This document shows positions 1 through 6,370 of a stretch of 6,816 nucleotides of DNA, one piece after another. Origin of the DNA: JAJYVT01 sp027339205 (GTDB lineage Bacteria > Actinomycetota > Acidimicrobiia > Acidimicrobiales > RAAP-2). The position numbers and the translations under genes were made by a program. Within the stretch, counting starts at the first letter, position 1; every line of letters begins with the position of its first letter. The notes beneath the pieces are model-generated. The model was not told the origin of the DNA. It searched no databases and saw only the letters and a program-made list of their open reading frames with translations. The DNA lies in assembly GCA_027339205.1 (NCBI GenBank), contig DAHWOV010000111.1:1-6816 (forward strand), written 5' to 3'.

Positions 1-540
1 GGGCGCCCACCGTCACCGACGGTGCAGGCCGCGGCTGATGCGGGGCTGCTCACGAGGGCGAACACGGCCCCGGGGACCGCTGGCCGCCGTGCCGTAGACC
101 GGGCGACCTACCGCCGAAGGCGATCAGCCGAACCCGAGCTGTCCGCTCGTGAGGCGGCAGGCCATCGGGTCGCGGGTACGCGCACACGCGTTGCGACGTT
201 CTTTACGGACGGACCACCGCGGCTGATCACGATCTCCGACCCGTCGGTCACCTTGCGCGATGTCCGTCGCGCTGGTGCCTACATGGGCGATGTGGGCGCA
301 CTGCTCGCGGACCTCTCGCGAGCCTCCGGGCGCCCTTCCGAGATTGCCCGCGTCAAGCGGGCTTGGGGGGCGCGCATGCGGCGCCGGGCTCCAATCGCGG
401 GGTACCGCGTCCTCGCTACAGCCGACGCCGCGATCGCGCTGGCCGACGAGCTGCGCGGCGACGAGGACGAGTCGCTCAAGTTCGACTCCGGCCGCAGTCG
501 CCCGGGCCGCCGCCGTCGGTCCACGAGGAGGGCGCGGTGA
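1..540 (+). CDS. Small basic protein of unknown function, 5' end uncertain
   Basis: The frame is open from the first base of the window to the TGA at 538-540, so the gene may begin upstream. A GTG at 22 is the only early in-window start, and no Shine-Dalgarno sequence precedes it. From GTG 22 the product would be 172 residues. An arginine-rich N-terminal part is followed by a segment reading LSAREAAGHR, then a small alpha/beta-looking region (FFTDGPPRLITISD), then a helical half. It ends with GYRVLATADAAIALADELRG and a tail containing FDSGRSRPGRR. This overall pattern resembles small uncharacterised proteins I recall from actinobacterial phages and integrated elements, but I can name no function. 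The basic tail would suit nucleic-acid binding. Its stop overlaps the start of the HNH-like gene by four bases, so it belongs to the same operon. Reality of the gene is likely; function is unknown. Confidence 0.68.
   Translation, partial: GRPPSPTVQAAADAGLLTRANTAPGTAGRRAVDRATYRRRRSAEPELSAREAAGHRVAGTRTRVATFFTDGPPRLITISDPSVTLRDVRRAGAYMGDVGALLADLSRASGRPSEIARVKRAWGARMRRRAPIAGYRVLATADAAIALADELRGDEDESLKFDSGRSRPGRRRRSTRRAR
525..532 (+). promoter_or_regulatory. Shine-Dalgarno site for the 537 start
   Basis: GAGGAGGG lies just before the GTG at 537. The GGAGG core at 527-531 leaves a five-base gap to the start codon. It lies inside the end of the preceding gene. It fixes the start at 537 rather than the in-frame ATG or GTG codons further upstream, which would run through an unrelated frame of the first gene. 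Confidence 0.75.
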
Positions 541-881
541 CCGGCGACGTCGGACCCTGCGGGTTCTGTGGTCGTCCCGCCCAGGAACGCCATCACTACA
601 CGGCCAGAGTGGCCTTCGACGGTCCGTATCTCGATCCGTCCGCCACGCTCCCGCTCTGCCGGCGCCACCACCACACGGAGGGCCAGCTGTGGCGCGAGGT
701 AGGGCTCGACCGCATCGAGGACGCGCTGGTGGCGCGGGCGAGGCGTGCGACGTGGATCGTGGGGCGCCTTGCCGACCTAGGCCGTCCGTGGCCTGCCGAG
801 TCCATGCGGGGCCTTCACGAGGTGCTCGTGGCCATCCAGGACGATGTGCTTGCCCGGCTTGGCGTGGGGGCGGAGCAGTGA
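537..881 (+). CDS. Small HNH-like zinc protein
   Basis: The product has 114 residues from GTG 537, which overlaps the previous stop as GTGA and has a good ribosome-binding site. Residues 8-46 form an HNH-like zinc fold: CGFC (C8, C11), a His pair H19-H20, and LCRRHHH (C41, H44, H45, H46). In HNH nucleases the first His of a pair such as H19-H20 acts as general base, and the two Cys/His pairs hold a structural zinc. Two departures are visible. The usual Asn-Leu before LC reads Thr-Leu (T37-L38), and the His expected four residues after the HH pair is absent (HHHTEGQ). The rest, about 52-114, is helical with no recognised motif. It may be a weak nuclease, a nicking accessory, or a DNA-binding relative of HNH enzymes. 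Position directly before the polymerase suggests a replication or recombination role, by inference only. Confidence 0.8.
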   Translation: MTGDVGPCGFCGRPAQERHHYTARVAFDGPYLDPSATLPLCRRHHHTEGQLWREVGLDRIEDALVARARRATWIVGRLADLGRPWPAESMRGLHEVLVAIQDDVLARLGVGAEQ

Positions 882-3800
882 CCGCGGAGCCCATCAACCT
901 GCACGCGTGGCCCGGACGTGGCGACGTAGCCCGGATCGCACCCTCGCGTGAGGCTCCCCGATCGGAGCGCTTCGGGGATCGGGGCGGCATCGTCCTCGTG
1001 GCAGCCGCCGAGCGCTACCGCATACCCGAGACCTGGGGGCTCGGGATTGCACTCGCGGTGAACGGACCGACGATCGCGGGTGCGACCCTGATCGTTGCCG
1101 ACGATCTCGACCAGGACCGGCTCGACGCGCTGAGGGCCTGGGCGCGTTCCGCTGCCATCGCCACGCCGAGCGGGCGGCGGCAGGTGAAGATCACGACCCG
1201 GACCGCCTGGTGCGACCCCGAAGGCTCGGGGCTCATCGGGTGCTACCGCGGTGGCCGCTGGTTCGTGACGGGCGACGGGGCTCGCTCCCTCGGGTTGCTC
1301 TCCGCCTGGTGGGGTCCAGCACTCGGACGGTTCCGCGGCGGCTTCTCGCTCGGCTTTCCGGGCTGGGGCGAGTACGCCACCTGGACGGACCGGAAGGGCC
1401 GTAAGCGATCCGGGTGGCGGCCTCGGCTCCACGAGCCACCGATGCGTGCCAAGGCCATCGGGGCGCACGGCATGGCGGTCGAATGGGCACGCGCCGGTCG
1501 GCGGGGTCTCACGCCCGACGGCGAGCCCGCGGGACATTGGGAAGGGGGGCGACCCTTCCGAGGTCGCATCGTGGACCTGATCGGTCCCGCGCACGCCTTC
1601 GATGGCTTGGACACCGGCGATCTCGGCGACCACCTGGCGGCTTTCGGGTTGCCAGCTCTCGACGTTCCTGCCGCGGTGCCGGTCACGCCGGAGGGGGCGG
1701 ACTGTCTGCTCGACGTTGCACGTGCGGTGCATGGTCTGACCCTGACGCTCGACGCCGAGGCGGCGCGCTGGCTCGTAACCCCCGACGACCTGCGCGAGGG
1801 CAAGGCGCGTCTCACACTGCGCGCGATCGTCTCGCCGGGATCGGTGGCGACTGCCATCTTGGATCGCTCGGGTGTGACGCCGCCGCTTCGGAAGTTTGGG
1901 GTCCCCGACGACGCGGACCTCGACCGCTGGCAGGGCGGCGCACACGGAGGGTGGTGTACCTCGGACCTCCGGGGCGAGGTGGTCCCGGTGTACGACGCCG
2001 ACGAGCGCCAGGCGTACCCCACGGACTTCACCCTGCTCGGCTGCTGGGCCGTGCTCACTGCCCGCCAGCTCCGCCGCGTGGACGTGACCGACAAGCTGCG
2101 GGGCCTCTGCGAGCAGGCGGCTGCGGGAGATTTCACGCCGCTCTACGAACGGGGCACCTACAGAGACCTCGGCCTCACCCTCGCGGAAGTGCTGCCCGAC
2201 GGTGAGCCCTGGCCGGTCGAGCGCCCGGGCAAGGGTGGACCCCGCTTCGACGTGGCGCCCCTGCGGTCGCCGGTTGCGCTGCCCGTCGCGTGGGCCGATG
2301 TCGTGCTCGCGGCCGCGCTGAGCGGTCGGGTGCCGAGGATCGTCTCGGCGACCAAGCTGCTCCCAGTCGGCACCGAAGAGGGTCTCCGGCCGATCCCCCT
2401 GCGTGACGGACTGGTGGTGCCGGCGGGTGAGGACCCGATCCCCTGGCTCGTGCGCCTGCGGCCCGAGAAGGGCACCGGGGAGGATCGCCTTCGCGATTGC
2501 ATCCGGGGTGCAGCGAACCCGGCCGGCTGGGGACTCTTCGGCCGGCTCGACCAGTACCGGGTCGGCGGCACGCTGCGCGAGCGTGTGGCTCGCTGGTCCT
2601 GGCCTCCGGTTGCCGCGAGCGTGCCGCCGGTTGCTCACCTATGGCTTGGCGTGGTCGAGCGCCAGGTGCGAGACCTCGGTGGCGTGATCATCGCCCGCGA
2701 CACGGACGGAATCTCGGTGGTGGCATCGCCCGCAGGGGGGGCCGTCGAGCTGCGGGATGGTCGCACGATCCGTGCGCTCTCCTGGCCCCAGGTCGACGAC
2801 TTGCTCCGGCCCTTCGACAGGCTGGACCCGTTCGGGGACGGTAAGCCCGCGTGGTCAGTGGACCGCGAGCACGATGGCCGTCCGCTCCACATGCTGAGCC
2901 TCGGCCCCAAGCGGTACGTGCTTTGCACCCGCGATGACACCGGACGCTACGTGGCCGTCGGGGGTACCGAGCACTCCCTCGGCGGCGGGGTCGTGGACCC
3001 TCCCGCGATGCGGGGCCGTGACGAGGATCGCCGCCACATGTGGACCCTCCCAGTCGCACAGCGCGCCATTGATCTCGCGAGCGGCACGGCGTCGGGATGG
3101 GTCTGCCCGTGGGATCAAGCCGAAAGCGAGCGGTTCCCGGTGTTGCGGCGCCTCGCCGCGGGCTCGCCGGATGCGCTGCGGGACCTGCCCGCGGACCTCC
3201 GCGTCCACCCGTTCGCGCCGCTCGTGGAGGGCCAGCCCGACAAGCTCTACGGCGACCCCGGTGCGCCGGTGGCACTGGACCCGGGCACCGACCTGGCGGA
3301 CTGGCAGCGGCTCGACTGGCGGGACGGGAGCGGTGACGCCGTGCGTCTCGGGGTGCGCCCCGGGCCGGGTGTCGACGTGGTCCTGCGCGTCCTCGACGAG
3401 TGGGCCTTGCGCTGGTGTGCGCCGCTGCCCTCGGAGCCCGACGGGCTGGTGGAGGTAACCGCGCGGCTCATCCGCCGCGTTGGCCGGGGCGGGGCGCTCA
3501 TCGACGCGCTGCTCGCCGATCCCGAGGCGCGGGCGGAGGACCATCAGGTCACCTACAACCCCGGCGACCCCGGGGGTTTCGTCAGGGACCTCGCGCGTCG
3601 GATCGGGCCTCGGCCGGTCGCGAGGGCGACTGGGCTCCCGCTCAAGACTTGCGAGCGCTTGGCCCTTGGCAGCACGAGCCCCGACGAGCCGACGATCCGC
3701 ACCGTCCTCGACGCAGTTGCATCGGGCGCGGTAGCGCCCACGAGGTGCGCGGTCTGCGGCGCCGATGTGTGGCGCCCGGGGGCCACCTACTGCTCGCCCT

Positions 3801-4201
3801 CTTGCCGCGAGACCGCCAAGGCTCGACGCCACCGCGGTGCCGGTGGCGTCGTGCGCGGGGTCTGCGCGTTGCCTGGCTGTAGGGCGCCGGCCCGGGTGAG
3901 GTCCTCCACCTGCTCCGAGGCGCACCGAAAGGCGTTGACCCGCCTACGCGATCGCGAAGGCGACGCCGCGGTCGAGCCCGACGACGGCACCTTCTACTGG
4001 CGCCCGACGCTGGACCCCGTGACCGGGCTCGCCATCGGTCCTCGGCCCGACTGGATCAAACCTCGGGCGGTCCCGGCGACACCGATGCCCTGGGAGGACA
4101 CGTTCCCCGAGTGGGAGCACTTCGACGAGCCCGAACCTGTCGTCGAAACCTTCCCCGACTGGGCTGCAGGGTACGCGCCGTCGGACAGGTGGGGATCGTG
4201 A
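878..4201 (+). CDS. Divergent family B-like DNA polymerase with C-terminal HTH and zinc knuckles
   Basis: The product has 1107 residues from GTG 878, in a GTGA overlap with the previous stop. Polymerase landmarks occur in family B order. A YxGG-like loop reads GGAHGGWC (H356-G357-G358). Motif A reads DERQAYP (D375, Y380, P381), motif B reads RGAANPAGWG (R543, N547, G552), motif C reads RDTDG (D608, D610), and KxY reads PKRY (K678, Y680). The first residue of motif C replaces the usual Tyr, and motif B has Arg for Lys plus one extra residue. Upstream, GRIVDL (D233) followed by LGDHLAAFGL resembles the exonuclease II region, and LLDVARAVHGL (D279) resembles exonuclease III; the exonuclease I acids are uncertain (D113/E115 possible). 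The C-terminal part has a helix-turn-helix at about 914-931, Cys knuckles C957/C960/C972/C976 and C996/C1001/C1012/H1016, and an acidic Trp-rich tail. It probably copies the element with the downstream helicase. The CDS is near certain; the polymerase call is inference from motifs. Confidence 0.78.
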   Translation: MTAEPINLHAWPGRGDVARIAPSREAPRSERFGDRGGIVLVAAAERYRIPETWGLGIALAVNGPTIAGATLIVADDLDQDRLDALRAWARSAAIATPSGRRQVKITTRTAWCDPEGSGLIGCYRGGRWFVTGDGARSLGLLSAWWGPALGRFRGGFSLGFPGWGEYATWTDRKGRKRSGWRPRLHEPPMRAKAIGAHGMAVEWARAGRRGLTPDGEPAGHWEGGRPFRGRIVDLIGPAHAFDGLDTGDLGDHLAAFGLPALDVPAAVPVTPEGADCLLDVARAVHGLTLTLDAEAARWLVTPDDLREGKARLTLRAIVSPGSVATAILDRSGVTPPLRKFGVPDDADLDRWQGGAHGGWCTSDLRGEVVPVYDADERQAYPTDFTLLGCWAVLTARQLRRVDVTDKLRGLCEQAAAGDFTPLYERGTYRDLGLTLAEVLPDGEPWPVERPGKGGPRFDVAPLRSPVALPVAWADVVLAAALSGRVPRIVSATKLLPVGTEEGLRPIPLRDGLVVPAGEDPIPWLVRLRPEKGTGEDRLRDCIRGAANPAGWGLFGRLDQYRVGGTLRERVARWSWPPVAASVPPVAHLWLGVVERQVRDLGGVIIARDTDGISVVASPAGGAVELRDGRTIRALSWPQVDDLLRPFDRLDPFGDGKPAWSVDREHDGRPLHMLSLGPKRYVLCTRDDTGRYVAVGGTEHSLGGGVVDPPAMRGRDEDRRHMWTLPVAQRAIDLASGTASGWVCPWDQAESERFPVLRRLAAGSPDALRDLPADLRVHPFAPLVEGQPDKLYGDPGAPVALDPGTDLADWQRLDWRDGSGDAVRLGVRPGPGVDVVLRVLDEWALRWCAPLPSEPDGLVEVTARLIRRVGRGGALIDALLADPEARAEDHQVTYNPGDPGGFVRDLARRIGPRPVARATGLPLKTCERLALGSTSPDEPTIRTVLDAVASGAVAPTRCAVCGADVWRPGATYCSPSCRETAKARRHRGAGGVVRGVCALPGCRAPARVRSSTCSEAHRKALTRLRDREGDAAVEPDDGTFYWRPTLDPVTGLAIGPRPDWIKPRAVPATPMPWEDTFPEWEHFDEPEPVVETFPDWAAGYAPSDRWGS
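4187..4194 (+). promoter_or_regulatory. Shine-Dalgarno site for the helicase-like gene
   Basis: AGGTGGGG lies three bases before GTG 4198, inside the last codons of the polymerase gene. An in-frame GTG also lies at 4189, within the site itself. The 4198 codon is preferred because it gives the GTGA overlap seen at the neighbouring junctions, but the gap is short and the choice is not firm. Confidence 0.5.
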
Positions 4202-5421
4202 CCGCGCCCGCACGGCCGCCCGCTCCCTACGACCTCGACGCCGAAGAGGCGATCATCGGCGGCGCGCTTGTTTGGCCGGAGACCCTCGACGGCGCGGCGG
4301 GACGCTTGACCGCGGCCGACTTCTACGTTCCGGCGCACTCGATGGTCTGGACCGCCTTGCTCGACCTGCGCGCCGAGGTGGGAAGGGTTGACGCCATCAC
4401 CGTGGGAGCCCGAGTCCGGCTCTATGGCGGGGACGTGCAGGACGCCGAGCTGCTGCGCCTCATGGCCAACGCAGTCATGCCGACCAGCTCCCACGTCGAG
4501 ATCGTCCTCCGTGCGGCAGCCGCACGCCGGCTGCTCGGGATGGTCACCGAGACGCGTGCCGCCGTCGAGGGTGGGGCCGACCCGTACTGCCGCGCGCTCC
4601 GGCTCGCTCGTGACCTCGACATGGTGGCCGCCGGTGCAGGCGGTGGGCAGCCCGAAGCCATGACGCTCCCCGAGTTGATCGCCTCGGCGGAGAGCGCGGC
4701 ACCGTGGGTGATCCCCGGTCTCCTGCGTTCGGACTGGCGTGCAGTCATCGTCGCCGCGGAGGGCTCGGGCAAGAGCACCCTCCTGCGACAGATCGCGATC
4801 TGCGCTGCACAAGGCGTCCACCCCTTGCGGCACGACCGCATCGAACCCGTGCGCGCCCTCATCGTGGACGCCGAGAATCCCCGCGCCGCCATCGCCGAGA
4901 CGGGGGCCACCCTCGACGCTCAAGTCAGGGTCACTGCTGGTGCGGACTACGACGCCGACCGCTGTCGAGCGTGGTCCCGCCCGGGCGGCCTCGACCTCCG
5001 AGACCCACGGGACCGAGCGGACTTCACCAGGGAGTTGCGCGCTCACCGGCCCCAGCTCGTGGTCCTGGGGCCTGTCTACAAGCTCGGACGGCGCCGCGAG
5101 CGGGAGTCCTACGAGGACGCGGCCGAAGGTGTCCTCCAGGTCCTCGACGACCTGCGGACCCGCTTCGGGTTCGCGTTGATCCTCGAACACCACGCCCCGA
5201 AAGCCCAGGGGGGATCGCGTGAGATGGCTCCCTTCGGTTCGCAGAGATGGCTCGCGTGGCCCGAGCTGGGCATCGCGCTACGCCCCGAGCACAAGGAGAC
5301 CACCGTCCTCTCGGTAGGCCGGTTCCGTGGAGACCGCCTCCACTGCGACTGGCCCGACCGATTGGAGCGCGGCCGCGTCTGGCCGTTCGTCGGCGTCTGG
5401 ACGGGAGCACACCAGCGATGA
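4198..5421 (+). CDS. DnaB N-terminal domain fused to RecA-like (AAA_25/RepA-like) ATPase, probable replicative helicase
   Basis: The product has 407 residues. Residues about 10-115 match the DnaB helicase N-terminal domain: LDAEEAIIGGALV, then TAADFYVPAHSMVW, then an acidic VDAITV strand and an RRLLGMV helix. In DnaB this domain builds the hexamer and touches primase. Residues about 165-390 form a RecA-like ATPase. Walker A reads AEGSGKST (187-194; K192, S193), with Ala where the P-loop usually starts with Gly. An acidic strand IVDAEN (D224, E226) follows. PQLVVLGPVYKL is at the usual Walker B site but has Gly291 where Asp is typical. ALILEHHAPK (H331, H332) is the sensor-like His motif. The ATPase resembles AAA_25/RepA-type domains more than canonical DnaB. 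It likely unwinds DNA for, or loads, the adjacent polymerase. It overlaps both neighbours by four bases. Confidence 0.85.
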   Translation: MTAPARPPAPYDLDAEEAIIGGALVWPETLDGAAGRLTAADFYVPAHSMVWTALLDLRAEVGRVDAITVGARVRLYGGDVQDAELLRLMANAVMPTSSHVEIVLRAAAARRLLGMVTETRAAVEGGADPYCRALRLARDLDMVAAGAGGGQPEAMTLPELIASAESAAPWVIPGLLRSDWRAVIVAAEGSGKSTLLRQIAICAAQGVHPLRHDRIEPVRALIVDAENPRAAIAETGATLDAQVRVTAGADYDADRCRAWSRPGGLDLRDPRDRADFTRELRAHRPQLVVLGPVYKLGRRRERESYEDAAEGVLQVLDDLRTRFGFALILEHHAPKAQGGSREMAPFGSQRWLAWPELGIALRPEHKETTVLSVGRFRGDRLHCDWPDRLERGRVWPFVGVWTGAHQR

Positions 5422-5627
5422 CGTCGCCTGCACTCTGCGAGCGCTGTGGTCTGCGCATGGCCTCCTACGACCAGGTGGAGCGCCGCGTCGAGTACCGAAG
5501 CGTTGCCACCCTTTCGCGCCTTCGCACGTGGAGGCTCGCGCTGATCTGCCGCAAGTGCGCGATGGACGAGTGGGAGCACCACGACCACCCGCACGGACGA
5601 GATAGCGAGCAGGGGACGCTCCTATGA
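5418..5627 (+). CDS. Small four-cysteine zinc-ribbon protein with His-rich tail
   Basis: The product has 69 residues from ATG 5418, which overlaps the helicase stop as ATGA; GGGAG at 5403-5407 is a plausible though distant ribosome-binding site. Two CxxC pairs (C7/C10 in LCERCG and C44/C47 in ICRKCA) flank a basic central segment with several Arg residues and Trp38. This is the layout of a zinc ribbon. A His-rich stretch follows (EHHDHPHG, H54, H55, H57, H59) and could bind a second metal ion. There is no signal peptide or membrane segment, so it should be cytoplasmic. I do not recognise a named family. Its place between helicase and methyltransferase suggests a small DNA- or protein-binding accessory, but this is inference. 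Confidence 0.75.
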   Translation: MTSPALCERCGLRMASYDQVERRVEYRSVATLSRLRTWRLALICRKCAMDEWEHHDHPHGRDSEQGTLL

Positions 5628-6370
5628 CCGAGCCCTACTTCTCGTGCGAGGGGATCACCATCTACCACGCCGACATGCTCGATGTGCTCCCCGGGCTCTG
5701 CGGCGTGGGCATCGTCGCCACCGATCCCCCGTACTCATCGGGCGGGGCTTTCCGAGGTGACCGGATGCGCGGCGTGGTCGACAAGTACGTCTCGACCGGC
5801 ACCCTCTCTTACCGCCCCGACTTCGCCGGCGACACCAGGGACCAGCGCAGCTACTTGGCGTGGTGCGCACTGTGGCTGAACGCCTGTCGGCAGGCATCGG
5901 TCTCGGGTGCACCGATCGCAGTGTTCACCGACTGGCGCCAGCTCCCGACTACCACCGACGCGGTGCAGGCGGGAGGGTGGACGTGGCGCGGCATCGCCGT
6001 GTGGCACAAGGGGTTCGGTCGCCCGAACCCGTCAGGCTTCTCGAACGCAGCCGAGTACGTCGTGTGGGGCAGCAATGGACCCGCCCACGAGCGCGAGGAC
6101 TACCCGGCCGGCGTGTTCGAGTGCCCGTCTCCCCGCGGTGAAGCCAAGGTCCACGTCGCAGAGAAACCCGAGCCGGTCATGCGCTGGCTGCTCCGGCTCG
6201 CGCCATCGGGTGCACTCGTGCTCGACCCGTTCATTGGATCGGGCACGACCTTGCGCGCTGCAAAGGACCTCGGACTTCGTGCCATCGGCATCGACTCCGA
6301 CGAGCGCTACTGCGAGATCGCCGCAAAGCGTTTGGCACAAGGCGTGCTCGATCTCGGGGCTTTCCCATGA
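5624..6370 (+). CDS. Beta-class DNA amino-methyltransferase (DPPY type)
   Basis: The product has 248 residues from ATG 5624, in an ATGA overlap with the previous stop; AGGGGA at 5611-5616 sits seven bases upstream. The catalytic motif IV comes first, as ATDPPYSSGG (D34-P35-P36-Y37). The AdoMet-binding motif I comes near the C-terminus, as LDPFIGSGTT (201-209), followed by AIGIDSDERYCEIAAKRL. That order defines the beta class of N6-adenine/N4-cytosine methyltransferases, and DPPY favours N6-adenine. The region between (about 45-190) would hold target recognition; its sequence does not reveal the site. The length is typical of compact phage-borne orphan enzymes. No restriction endonuclease partner is seen in the window, so self-marking against host restriction, or a regulatory mark, is more likely than a complete restriction-modification system. 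Confidence 0.93.
   Translation: MTEPYFSCEGITIYHADMLDVLPGLCGVGIVATDPPYSSGGAFRGDRMRGVVDKYVSTGTLSYRPDFAGDTRDQRSYLAWCALWLNACRQASVSGAPIAVFTDWRQLPTTTDAVQAGGWTWRGIAVWHKGFGRPNPSGFSNAAEYVVWGSNGPAHEREDYPAGVFECPSPRGEAKVHVAEKPEPVMRWLLRLAPSGALVLDPFIGSGTTLRAAKDLGLRAIGIDSDERYCEIAAKRLAQGVLDLGAFP

Noticed and set aside
260..877. Possible 206-residue N-terminal extension of the polymerase from an upstream ATG
   Set aside because: The extension overlaps two better-supported genes, is rich in Arg/Pro/Gly, and the GTG at 878 gives the same 4-base overlap as all neighbours.
956..984. Perfect 8-base inverted repeat CCCCGATC/GATCGGGG with a 13-base loop near the polymerase start
   Set aside because: It lies inside coding sequence, and several such repeats are expected by chance in nearly 7 kb of very GC-rich DNA. 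No U-tract or operator context supports it.
2519..2550. Short direct repeat of GGCCGGCT in the motif B region
   Set aside because: Two copies of an 8-base GC-rich word in coding sequence are not enough to call iterons.
815..2638. A 607-codon open frame on the minus strand across the polymerase gene
   Set aside because: Its protein is low in structure, rich in Arg/Pro/Gly/His and without motifs. Such antisense open frames are expected opposite GC-rich codons with G/C third positions. The + strand frame has clear polymerase motifs.
2735..2741. Run of seven G just after polymerase motif C, as a possible frameshift site or sequencing error
   Set aside because: Motif C before it and the KRY motif after it are in the same frame, so the frame is intact. 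No alternative frame product is suggested.
2855..3925. A 356-codon minus-strand open frame
   Set aside because: Same composition artefact; it lies fully opposite the polymerase C-terminal half with its helix-turn-helix and zinc knuckles.
3994..5193. A 399-codon minus-strand open frame spanning the polymerase end and the helicase
   Set aside because: It is antisense to two well-supported genes, has no recognisable domain and crosses a gene junction.
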